Made by a program: the position numbers and the translations under genes
In this document: positions 1 through 6,969 of the stretch, in pieces
Position numbering within the stretch: the stretch's first letter is position 1
Layout: each line of letters opens with the position of its first letter
Notes under the pieces: model-generated
Database searches by the model: none
The model's input: only the letters and a program-made list of their open reading frames with translations
What the model was told of the DNA's origin: nothing
From: an uncultured archaeon
GTDB taxonomy: Archaea; Thermoproteota; Nitrososphaeria; Nitrososphaerales; CALBXV01
NCBI GenBank assembly: GCA_937890045.1
Contig: CALBXV010000449.1
Span: 1 to 13,259 of the forward strand
Length of the DNA stretch: 13,259 bases
Direction of reading: 5' to 3'

Positions 1-22
1 GTAATGACTTTAAACTAATCAA
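1..22 (-). CDS. Start of the next late gene, partial (possibly major capsid protein by position)
   Basis: Reading leftwards on the minus strand, a strong purine-rich Shine-Dalgarno (complement of 28-37, AGGGGGAAGG) lies five bases before a TTG at 22-20. That TTG opens a frame reading M-I-S-L-K-S-L to the window edge. No ATG is available in this stretch. In T4-type phages gene 23 (major capsid protein) follows genes 21 and 22, so this could be its first residues, but seven residues cannot identify a family. The reading rests on the ribosome-binding site and on gene order only. Confidence 0.35.
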
Positions 23-49
23 TTTTACCTTCCCCCTATCCTTTCATAT

Positions 50-57
50 TGTTTATA
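50..57 (-). promoter_or_regulatory. Possible T4-type late promoter (-10 element)
   Basis: The minus strand reads TATAAACA, which matches seven of eight bases of the T4 late promoter element TATAAATA. It lies in the gap after the scaffold-like gene, about 13 bases before the strong ribosome-binding site of the next gene, a sensible distance for a short late leader. The element sits in a perfect 12-base palindrome, GTTTATATAAAC (51-62). Late promoters have only this one element, so chance matches in AT-rich DNA are common. Confidence 0.35.
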
Positions 58-77
58 TAAACTTAATGTTTTCATAC

Positions 78-878
78 TTATCTCTTACTAATTCTTTTAA
101 ACATTTCTGCAAATGAATGTTTATCATCTTCTTCAGATACAACTGGTGCGTATTTAACTCCATTTACTTCAATTACTGATTCTTCTGGTGCACCACTTGG
201 TTCTTCACCACTCAACTCATCTTCACCAGACATATTTCCATCTTTATCGATATCAACTTCTTTATCACCAAAAACAAAAGTCATACCACCTTTATTATCC
301 CAGGAAAAATCAGTCAGATCATCTTCAGTAACACCATAATCACCATTATTCAAACTTGTAAAAAATTGATTTGCTGCTTCTTTTCCTTCACCACTCATTC
401 TTTTGTTGGCCATTTCTTCAGCATCACCTGACATATCGCGACTTGGTTCTTCATCACCGTGCATCCAAGCATCACCCCTACCACCTGCTGGATCATCTGT
501 ATCAGTTCCACTTAGTGCAAACTCGTCATCTCCAGTAAATTCACCAGTTTCAGGATCATAATCATCATCAGGTTCTCTCGCACCTTCGGGCGGTTCACCT
601 TGAAAATCTGCATCCGTTCCAGTATCTCCACCAAATTTATCCCAAGTATCTTGAGCATACATATCAGAATCTACATCTTGTTTTGTGGCTTTCTTTTTAC
701 CTTTATCCCCGCCAATTGGCTCTAACTTGCCTTTTTTAGTCTGTGCAACAACTTTATCAGTTTTCGGGTCTGCCCACCTTCCGTATCCTTTGGAAACTAA
801 ACCCATAGCTTTAGCCTTTTTGGCCGCATCTGACTGTTCTTTTACTACCGCATAAAGTTCCTTGAGTTTAGCATCCAT
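78..878 (-). CDS. Acidic prohead scaffold/core-like protein (gp22 position)
   Basis: This 266-aa protein lies directly downstream of the prohead protease, where T4 carries the scaffold gene 22, so a role as internal head scaffold is inferred from position. The start is well set: GAGGAG precedes the ATG, which lies two bases after the protease stop. The N-terminus is basic and helical, with a compact GYGRWADPKT motif at residues 31-40. Residues about 68-234 are rich in Asp, Glu and Gly and probably disordered. A hydrophobic strand, VIEVNGVKYAPVV (235-247), is followed by a basic amphipathic tail (FAEMFKRISKR), a kind of end that scaffold proteins often use to bind capsid or portal. Unlike T4 gp22, it is not an obvious long coiled coil. 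It has only one clear (I/L)-x-E cleavage site (LKE, residues 5-7), so either the protein is not destroyed during maturation as gp22 is, or it is a different core protein. Confidence 0.6.
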   Translation of the reverse strand: MDAKLKELYAVVKEQSDAAKKAKAMGLVSKGYGRWADPKTDKVVAQTKKGKLEPIGGDKGKKKATKQDVDSDMYAQDTWDKFGGDTGTDADFQGEPPEGAREPDDDYDPETGEFTGDDEFALSGTDTDDPAGGRGDAWMHGDEEPSRDMSGDAEEMANKRMSGEGKEAANQFFTSLNNGDYGVTEDDLTDFSWDNKGGMTFVFGDKEVDIDKDGNMSGEDELSGEEPSGAPEESVIEVNGVKYAPVVSEEDDKHSFAEMFKRISKR

Positions 879-880
879 TT

Positions 881-1498
881 TTATACTCCTCGAATAATGT
901 CATTAATTATATGTTCTACTTTACACCATTTCCCACATTCATGCGGTTTTCTTTCTACATCAACCGACTCGTTCATAGGATACATGAAAGCTCCCTGTGT
1001 AGATGGATTAGATACAAAATCAAAAGCAATTAACTCAAAATCAGGTTGGACTTCCTGTGTCTCACCTTCTCCTGCTTCAGTAATATCTTCTACTGAACCT
1101 AAACCACGTGAACTAATTCCAAGTTTAATTCCACTTCTAAATAATTCTTTCAAAATGTTTCCAGCAGGAGTTCCTAATACTTCAACAGTTCCAAGTAAAT
1201 CATTATTGTTCCACCACATTCTCTTAATGTTGTGAGAAGCATTCTGTAAGTTCACGACTGAACTATCTGGATGATCAAGTTCTCCAAGTGCTCTACTCTC
1301 TCTAATGAAAGTGTCCGCGTATTTTTTTGATTCACGCGTAAGAACGTCCTTCGGATAAACTCTGCCATTTTGATTTTTTGCTTCTGCCCGTTGTAAAACT
1401 CCAGTAACAACTAACTTACCATTATTTTCTTTAATGGACTCGTCAATTTGTTGTGGTGTGATTTCAAACGGTAATACATCTACTATTAATTGTCTCAT
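881..1498 (-). CDS. 21: Prohead core protease (T4 gp21 family)
   Basis: A 205-aa serine protease that matures the prohead by cutting scaffold, capsid and internal proteins, by homology to T4 gp21. Visible hallmarks are an N-terminal strand region with NGRVYPKDVL (44-53), GELDHP carrying the likely catalytic His76, GISSRG with the likely nucleophile Ser129 or Ser130, and FDFVSNPSTQGA (159-170), the conserved segment after the active site. The length fits gp21 (about 210 aa). The start has a good site, AAGGAG, seven bases before the ATG. A short tail after residue 180 carries HECGKWC (two Cys), which is not part of the protease core. An IDE site at residues 18-20 could be an autoprocessing site, since T4 gp21 cuts itself at (I/L)-x-E. 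Position between the portal-proximal genes and the scaffold supports the call. Confidence 0.9.
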   Translation of the reverse strand: MRQLIVDVLPFEITPQQIDESIKENNGKLVVTGVLQRAEAKNQNGRVYPKDVLTRESKKYADTFIRESRALGELDHPDSSVVNLQNASHNIKRMWWNNNDLLGTVEVLGTPAGNILKELFRSGIKLGISSRGLGSVEDITEAGEGETQEVQPDFELIAFDFVSNPSTQGAFMYPMNESVDVERKPHECGKWCKVEHIINDIIRGV

Positions 1499-1508
1499 CT
1501 TAACTCCT

Positions 1509-1826
1509 TTACTTCAACTTATTTATCTGATGGAATGTTCTCATCACTCCTATCTTCCCTTTCATAGTTTCTTGCATTTTTGCCGTATGTGAAGCGGGAT
1601 GTTTTGGTAATGCTCCTGCTGTACCAGCTTCTGTTCCACCATGCCACGGGTTAATATGACCGCCCTTTCCAGTAACAATGGATCCCTTCACGTCAAAAGT
1701 CTGGGGAGATCCGTATTTGCCTACTTTATTTGGTGTATTTGGGTTTAGTTGGCTGAATTTTGATGTGTCTTTTAATAAAGCTTCTATTCCACTTTTGTCT
1801 TTAGATAGTAAATCATGTTCTGCCAT
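1509..1826 (-). CDS. Hypothetical small protein in the prohead cluster
   Basis: A 105-aa basic protein that I do not recognise. It begins after a strong AAGGAGAGG ribosome-binding site. The first 30 residues look helical (SGIEALLKDTSKFSQLN). The middle is rich in Gly, Pro, His, Thr and Ala (KGGHINPWHGGTEAGTAG) and probably extended. The end is helical and basic (TAKMQETMKGKIGVMRTFHQ). There are no Cys residues or membrane segments. It lies just before the protease gene and is likely co-expressed with it. In T4 the small core proteins gp67 and gp68 occupy the portal-protease interval, so a head-core or head-internal role is reasonable but inferred from place alone. Confidence 0.75.
   Translation of the reverse strand: MAEHDLLSKDKSGIEALLKDTSKFSQLNPNTPNKVGKYGSPQTFDVKGSIVTGKGGHINPWHGGTEAGTAGALPKHPASHTAKMQETMKGKIGVMRTFHQINKLK
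1520..1527 (-). promoter_or_regulatory. Possible late promoter upstream of the prohead protease
   Basis: The minus strand reads GATAAATA, seven of eight bases of the T4 late element TATAAATA. It is followed by 21 bases, including the AAGGAG site, and then the protease ATG. The spacing suits a short late leader. The match lies inside the last codons of the upstream gene, where it is also explained by coding sequence (Ile-Asn-Lys), so it may be chance. Confidence 0.25.
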
Positions 1827-1842
1827 TTTGCCTCTCCTTTAT

Positions 1843-2028
1843 TTAACTTCTCATTCTTATAATCTCATCTCTCACTTCTTTGAGATGTTTAATCCAACTG
1901 TCAATTTTTTCTATAGCTCTCACTTTGTCGAGCTTCCAAATTCCCCTCAACCATCTTTTTTGTAGCCAATTGGTTTTTAATAATCGAGACGCTACGGAAT
2001 CCCGTTCTTTTTTCCATTCTTTGCCCAT
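1843..2028 (-). CDS. Hypothetical 61-aa basic protein
   Basis: A short, strongly basic, Trp- and Arg-rich protein that I do not recognise. It appears almost wholly helical (KTNWLQKRWLRGIWKLDK, then KIDSWIKHLKEVRDEIIRM). It has no good Shine-Dalgarno: the bases before the ATG are AT-rich (TATATTTTTGTC), and the 14-base gap to the upstream stop holds nothing better. Translation may therefore depend on coupling or on the AT-rich leader. It fills the space between two well-supported genes in the same direction without overlap, which favours a real gene. DNA or scaffold binding would fit the charge but cannot be shown. Confidence 0.65.
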   Translation of the reverse strand: MGKEWKKERDSVASRLLKTNWLQKRWLRGIWKLDKVRAIEKIDSWIKHLKEVRDEIIRMRS

Positions 2029-2042
2029 GACAAAAATATAAT

Positions 2043-2531
2043 TTAATATAACTGACCAATCTTATTAGCTAACTTTACTAATCTTTCGCTTATCCTTTTT
2101 AAAGCTTTATGAGTATTTTTCCAATAATCCTGTGGAGATACTCCCATTTCATTTTTAAGTTTTACATTCATTTTTACAACTCTTTCTAATTCCGTGAGTT
2201 GATTCCTGACTTCCCGTATTGAACTTCCAATTTTTTGTCTTGGATTTCTATCAGGGTCATCTCTCCATTGATGATACTTCCCCTCTCCAAGTCTTTTCTT
2301 CCATAATACTTTAGCTAATTTGGGGTCAATTGATCTTGAATAAGTAGTTCCTACTAATGGATCAGTATGACCTTCATCATACCCCATTTTATTTTTCTTT
2401 TTATTCTTTTTGGGTTTAAATGCACGAGGAGTTTCGTATCCAGCGATATTAGCCGTAACAGAGGCTTCTTTTAATTCTTTCCGAATTAGCTCTCTAATTA
2501 TTTCTCTTAACTTTTTAAGATCGACAGACAT
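2043..2531 (-). CDS. Hypothetical protein with capsid-targeting-like N-terminus
   Basis: A 162-aa basic protein of unknown family. Its first 22 residues form an amphipathic helix (LKKLREIIRELIRKELKE) ending in L-K-E followed by Ala. This resembles T4 capsid-targeting sequences such as that of IPIII (MKTYQEFIAE, then Ala), which gp21 cuts at (I/L)-x-E. A Lys-rich stretch follows (KPKKNKKKNK, about residues 39-48), then a region with GEGKYHQWRDDPDRNPRQ, and a helical C-terminal half (about 105-162). The start has AAGGAG upstream and overlaps the end of the preceding gene by 17 bases, so the two are probably translationally coupled. I infer an internal head or core protein, in the interval where T4 carries 67 and 68. 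Confidence 0.8.
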   Translation of the reverse strand: MSVDLKKLREIIRELIRKELKEASVTANIAGYETPRAFKPKKNKKKNKMGYDEGHTDPLVGTTYSRSIDPKLAKVLWKKRLGEGKYHQWRDDPDRNPRQKIGSSIREVRNQLTELERVVKMNVKLKNEMGVSPQDYWKNTHKALKRISERLVKLANKIGQLY

Positions 2532-3387
2532 TTCGTAGCTCCTTGATCAATTCATAATATCTCATCAATGCTACAACCTGTTTGTCTTTTACAATTCTTC
2601 CCGCAGTTAATGAACCTGTTTGTTTTATAGCTTCAGTCAATTTAATCTTAGTAACTTTATCATCAACTTTCGGAATAAACCTTTTAAGAATCTTTGTTAC
2701 ATTTGCAACTTCATTCTTAATAAATTCATTTAATTTATTTGTATTGGAGATATTGCTAATATATTCTTTCAACAAATTCTTCTGCATAGAATTCAATGTT
2801 TTATATTTTTTGTTAAACTTATCAACTAAAATTTGATAGCTTAACAACCTTAAATCTTTTTCTTGTTTTTGATAGTGTTCAACTAATTTATTATCAATTG
2901 ATTTTGGAACAACTTTTTTCCGAGTTATATGTTCTATAACACTATATCTACCTTGAGTTACTTCTTTTGGGTTGAATTCCCTTTTAGCAGATTCCATTTT
3001 GAATATTTTGTATATGGAGGCAAGAACTCTAAAATTAGGAATTCTGGCACGAAAAAAGTCTTCTAAAACAAATTGTTTCTTGATTTCCCTTAAAAGATTG
3101 TATTTTTCCCTTCTTAATATACTTTCATTAAGTTTCTTTCGTGCTTTTAATACTTCGTTAATCAGATAATTTGCTTTTGCCTCTGAACTATAGTTTTCTT
3201 CCATTAATACACGATATAATTGGTATTCTTTTCCAAGTTCTGTATCTTCTTTAAAGAACTTTTTAAATAATTTAACTGCAACCGGTGACTTTGTATCATT
3301 GAGCACATCAACAGTAATCTGTCTCGTCAATAATTCAAATAAAAGTCCTGTATTTCTTATCTTTTTATGCTTTATATCATTAGACAT
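2515..3387 (-). CDS. Conserved-looking hypothetical head-region protein, 290 aa
   Basis: A 290-aa, Lys-rich, mostly alpha-helical protein directly downstream of the portal. I do not recognise a characterised family. The N-terminal segment KIRNTGLLFELLTRQITVDV (about 9-28) looks like a conserved core motif. The rest alternates amphipathic helices with short basic loops, and there are no Cys pairs, P-loop or membrane segments. The start is supported by TTGGAGTGG a few bases before the ATG. The 51-base gap before it holds a possible late promoter. Its 3' end overlaps the 162-aa gene by 17 bases. Position suggests a role in prohead assembly, either as a core protein or as a portal-associated factor. 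Confidence 0.85.
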   Translation of the reverse strand: MSNDIKHKKIRNTGLLFELLTRQITVDVLNDTKSPVAVKLFKKFFKEDTELGKEYQLYRVLMEENYSSEAKANYLINEVLKARKKLNESILRREKYNLLREIKKQFVLEDFFRARIPNFRVLASIYKIFKMESAKREFNPKEVTQGRYSVIEHITRKKVVPKSIDNKLVEHYQKQEKDLRLLSYQILVDKFNKKYKTLNSMQKNLLKEYISNISNTNKLNEFIKNEVANVTKILKRFIPKVDDKVTKIKLTEAIKQTGSLTAGRIVKDKQVVALMRYYELIKELRNVCRS

Positions 3388-3410
3388 TTATCCACTCCAA
3401 TATACTTATT

Positions 3411-3418
3411 CATTTATA
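3411..3418 (-). promoter_or_regulatory. Possible late promoter between portal and 290-aa gene
   Basis: The minus strand reads TATAAATG, seven of eight bases of the T4 late element. It lies in a 51-base non-coding gap (3388-3438), 23 bases before the ATG, with the ribosome-binding site TTGGAGTGG between them. Because it lies outside coding sequence and the spacing is right, it is the best-placed late-promoter candidate in the window. No terminator hairpin was seen in the same gap. Confidence 0.4.
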
Positions 3419-3438
3419 AATATAAAAACTTCTTAAAA

Positions 3439-5370
3439 TTAATCATCTGTGCCTTTCGATACTTCATTTTTATATTCTTCTTCTACATCTGCTGTCTCAA
3501 AAATAATCTTTTTCTCTGTTTTTCCAACTTTTCCACCAAGGCTTTTCTTCAAAGCATCATATTGAGCCAAAGCTATTCCACGTCCCATATATCCTTTATA
3601 TTTTGGAGAACTACTTCCCCCCTTCTTCTTATCATGAGCTCCTAATGGATCTCTACCCCTTGCAGAACCATCTTTACCATATTTCGGGCCTTCTTTTGGT
3701 CTCCCACTTCCTGGCCAACCATCTTCGGGCATTTCCATATCTAATTCTCGTCCTGTTCTAGATATTCCAAACTTTTCCTTTTCTGACGCTAACTCATCTG
3801 GAGCCATTCCACCTGGTTCTTCACCTCCGCCTTGTTGCATAGAACCTTGAGTTCCAACTGCCTGATGACTCTGAACTGGGTCATTACCTTCAGTTTCTAT
3901 TTGGTCCCATCTAAATTTGCGTTTCTGGTCTTTAATAATACCCAATCTTACCTCTTCCTTTTCCTCGTCTGTAAATTTAAACACGTGCTCATAAACCCAC
4001 TCTGAATCTACTATTTTATCACTCATAAGACTTGCTGCTAGACCTTGTTTAGTACTCCAAAGTTCAAGTTTCTCTTGCTCATAAATCGTAGATGGATTTG
4101 TTAAATTTAATTCAAAATCTACAAGTTCTTCGTTTTTATATCCTTGTGCAAATAAATGTACGATGGCTATTTTAGTCAATTCACTAATTGTTATTCTCTG
4201 AATTCTTTCAATAGTACGTGCAAACCTAACATCTTCTGCGGCAAGTGTAGCTTTAGAACCGACTTCCTCTTCATATCCAAGAAACGCTTTTGGAATTCTA
4301 AGAGCCGCTAACAATTTATTTCTAAGATATTCAATATCATCTATAGCATCATAAGTTAAACCTGGCAATGAATCAACCTGAGTTCCACTATCACCACCAC
4401 GAACTGGCATGAAAAAGTCCTCTGTTACATTTTGTATATTATATCTCAAATTATATTCACCTGATGCATCATCAACAAATGGGGCCTTCTTCATCTTAGT
4501 TATAATTTTCTGCATGTAATTGTCAACTTCAGCCGGTGGAATATTACCTACATCAACTTTGAAAACTCTCTTCTCAGGTGCTCTCATAATACGATGAATT
4601 AACATAGCATCTTCCATCAACATTAACTGTTTCCATATCTTACGTGAAGATTCTATTGAAGATTTACCATACGGAATAAAATTTGCGTCAGATAAAAGTC
4701 TAAAGTGTGCAATTTCATAACTTTCAAATTCGTTTTCGTGAACACCAGATTTATTTCCTGTATGCTTTCTTTGCATTCCACCAAACCTATAATCTTCTGC
4801 TTCAACCGCGAATTTCACATAATAAGGATTTTCTATATCTTCACCTTCAATCCGAACTACATCATATGCGGAAACTGGAAATACATTTATAATTCCATAT
4901 TTTTCTGCTATATCTAAATGTAAAAAGAAATCTCCATATTTACACATATTGCGAACCCAAGGCCATAAATTAAATTCTATATTCAATATATCATAAAAAA
5001 GATTATGTAAGATATCGTAAATATTTTCATTATCAGTATTAATTTCCAAAACATTTCCATATTCACTTTTCATAGTACTTTCGTCTGCATAAATGTCAAG
5101 TGCAGATGCAATAATTGGATCTTGATCCATTTGCTCATAATCCTTGAAAAGTCCAAGTCTCTGTTGTGCTTTATACTGTTGTTCTGCACGCAATGAAGAT
5201 GACTGTATATTTGAATATAACTTTGTAAACCTATCTACAAGAAACCGCCTTGATAATGCCTGAGCTTGTTCTGTATCAGCGATTTTTAATCTTCGACCTC
5301 CAATATTCCGAACAACTACGTTTGTTGAAAAAAGTCGTTTTAATCTACTGTAAAAATCTTTGTCTGCCAT
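3439..5370 (-). CDS. 20: Portal vertex protein (T4 gp20 family)
   Basis: A 643-aa portal protein. Twelve copies would form the ring through which DNA enters and leaves the head and on which the prohead is initiated. Family signatures are RIMRAPEKRVFKVDVGN (260-276), the stem region that follows (MQKIITKMKK), EDFFMPVRGGDSGTQVDSLPG (317-337), and DDIEYLRNKLLAALRIPKAF (344-363) followed by LGYEEE (364-369). The length exceeds T4 gp20 (524 aa), mainly because of a Gly/Pro/Lys-rich, probably disordered tail from about residue 495 to 595, then a short helical end (YMGRGIALAQYDALKKSLGG). Translation starts after AAGAGGTAG. The gene follows the terminase by only 10 bases, whereas in T4 genes 18 and 19 intervene. 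The long tail is the main oddity; it might contact scaffold or packaged DNA. Confidence 0.95.
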   Translation of the reverse strand: MADKDFYSRLKRLFSTNVVVRNIGGRRLKIADTEQAQALSRRFLVDRFTKLYSNIQSSSLRAEQQYKAQQRLGLFKDYEQMDQDPIIASALDIYADESTMKSEYGNVLEINTDNENIYDILHNLFYDILNIEFNLWPWVRNMCKYGDFFLHLDIAEKYGIINVFPVSAYDVVRIEGEDIENPYYVKFAVEAEDYRFGGMQRKHTGNKSGVHENEFESYEIAHFRLLSDANFIPYGKSSIESSRKIWKQLMLMEDAMLIHRIMRAPEKRVFKVDVGNIPPAEVDNYMQKIITKMKKAPFVDDASGEYNLRYNIQNVTEDFFMPVRGGDSGTQVDSLPGLTYDAIDDIEYLRNKLLAALRIPKAFLGYEEEVGSKATLAAEDVRFARTIERIQRITISELTKIAIVHLFAQGYKNEELVDFELNLTNPSTIYEQEKLELWSTKQGLAASLMSDKIVDSEWVYEHVFKFTDEEKEEVRLGIIKDQKRKFRWDQIETEGNDPVQSHQAVGTQGSMQQGGGEEPGGMAPDELASEKEKFGISRTGRELDMEMPEDGWPGSGRPKEGPKYGKDGSARGRDPLGAHDKKKGGSSSPKYKGYMGRGIALAQYDALKKSLGGKVGKTEKKIIFETADVEEEYKNEVSKGTDD

Positions 5371-5380
5371 TTTCTACCTC

Positions 5381-6967
5381 TTATTTAATTAACCAAGTTA
5401 AATCTTCTCGTTCTTTATTTGGACCAACTTCCATCTCCCATTCTTTTCCATAAGAAACGTCTTTTGGAGTATAAACCGCTTCATTTACCGCAATATTGCT
5501 TACTGTCTTTTTCATTAATTCAATTCCTTCTGACCTAAGCCTTAATGCCGTTTCTCTTATCCATAAACCTATTGCAAAACTCATCACAAGATCATCATTG
5601 TATCCTGCCATTGCTTCGGCTCGCTGTCCATTATAAATAAACACAAACAGTTCTTCAACCAATCTATGTGAATGAACTATTACGGATTTTTCACGAAAAA
5701 ATTCTTCTAATTTTGCCACAACCAAAGGTCGTGTCTTCATTGACATTGTAAATCCAGGCACCATCTTCCTTTCAGCTAACCTGTGTTTGTTTGTCATTTG
5801 ATTTTGAGTATCTACATACTGTAAATCTTTACTCATATAAAATAAATTTTTATAATCCCTATCAATCGCCTGTTGTATTGCTGCCCAACCAATAGCAGCA
5901 TTTTCTATTACTAATAATGCATCATTATATTCAGTAGCTGTATTAACACAAAGGTTTCCAAAATCACGAGTTGAAATTTTACCTTTATATTCGGCCACTT
6001 GTTCCATGCTCTCTACGTCTATTACATGAAGTGCCGAAAAGTCCGTTGCATCTCCCCTACTAACATCAGCACACACTATATAATCTTTTGTATAATTAGG
6101 TGGCGACCAAACCCATAGATTTGCATCAACACCCCGCTTTTCTAATGGTTCACAAACTTGAGTTTCCTTATACTCTTCTAATATAAGACCATCAACAACT
6201 GTACGTCCAGATGTAATAAAATCACAATCACATTCCTGTGCTGCAAGAGACGGTCCAAGTAACTTGTCTTGTTCTTTTCTCCATTCTTCTTCTCTATCTG
6301 GATGTAATGACCAATGTAATTTTATAAAATTAAAATCGTTTATTCCATCTTCTGCCTCAACCCACATTTTATGGAAGAAATTTCCAACTCCATTTGGAGT
6401 GGATAATATAAGACATTTACCACCTGTTGCAAGAGTACTTTGTGCTGCAGTCCATATTGAATCTATTTTTTCAATGAATGCCGCCTCATCTATAATCAAT
6501 AATGACAGTGCCTCTGAACGTCCTGCTTCATCTGTACTTGCAATTGCTTTTACTTGAGATCCGTTTTTATACCTTAATGACAATTTATTATCTTCAACAC
6601 ATCTTTGTTTTAACCAACTTGGAAGATTTGAATGCATTACCCGTACTTTTGTAACTAAATTTTTTGCTGTATCTTGTTTCGTAGCAATAACCAATATGTT
6701 CTTATCACTCTGAAATGTCATCATCCATAATGCATATCCAGCAGTTAATGTTGATATTCCTAACTGTCGAGCCTTCAAAATAATATTATTATTGTGTTCA
6801 TTCACATCATTCAACGTCTTTTCCTGATAATCAAACAGGGCAAATGGAATTTTGCCCTTTATTGGATGTTGAATTATACAATACCTTCTAAGAAAATGTG
6901 CTGGTTCTTGTGCACATCTAACATATTCAGCCTTAATTGCTTCTTTAAAATTAGGTTGTTTAGTCAT
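5381..6967 (-). CDS. terL: Terminase large subunit (T4 gp17 family)
   Basis: A 528-aa packaging motor that uses ATP to pump DNA through the portal and cuts concatemers. The N-terminal ATPase has a variant Walker A, KARQLGIST (65-73), Walker B LLIIDEAAF (156-164; Asp160, Glu161) and coupling motif STPNG (189-193). The C-terminal RNase H-like nuclease shows its acidic residues in ADVSRGD (Asp301), VIENAA (Glu355) and AGYNDDL (Asp458/Asp459). Both halves are intact. The usual Walker A lysine position reads Ile; in this variant a Lys or Arg at the motif's start (Lys65/Arg67) may serve instead. The start lacks a Shine-Dalgarno and lies two bases after the upstream stop (TAAATAATAATG), so coupled translation is likely. 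No small terminase (gp16) was recognised. Confidence 0.95.
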   Translation of the reverse strand: MTKQPNFKEAIKAEYVRCAQEPAHFLRRYCIIQHPIKGKIPFALFDYQEKTLNDVNEHNNNIILKARQLGISTLTAGYALWMMTFQSDKNILVIATKQDTAKNLVTKVRVMHSNLPSWLKQRCVEDNKLSLRYKNGSQVKAIASTDEAGRSEALSLLIIDEAAFIEKIDSIWTAAQSTLATGGKCLILSTPNGVGNFFHKMWVEAEDGINDFNFIKLHWSLHPDREEEWRKEQDKLLGPSLAAQECDCDFITSGRTVVDGLILEEYKETQVCEPLEKRGVDANLWVWSPPNYTKDYIVCADVSRGDATDFSALHVIDVESMEQVAEYKGKISTRDFGNLCVNTATEYNDALLVIENAAIGWAAIQQAIDRDYKNLFYMSKDLQYVDTQNQMTNKHRLAERKMVPGFTMSMKTRPLVVAKLEEFFREKSVIVHSHRLVEELFVFIYNGQRAEAMAGYNDDLVMSFAIGLWIRETALRLRSEGIELMKKTVSNIAVNEAVYTPKDVSYGKEWEMEVGPNKEREDLTWLIK

Positions 6968-6969
6968 TA

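Noticed and set aside
51..62. Perfect 12-base palindrome GTTTATATAAAC as an operator.
   Set aside because: It is composed almost wholly of A and T, occurs once, and overlaps a candidate promoter element; not enough to call a binding site.
3388..3438. Possible terminator hairpin after the portal gene.
   Set aside because: Only a short, imperfect AT palindrome around TTTATAAATATAAA is present, with no GC stem.
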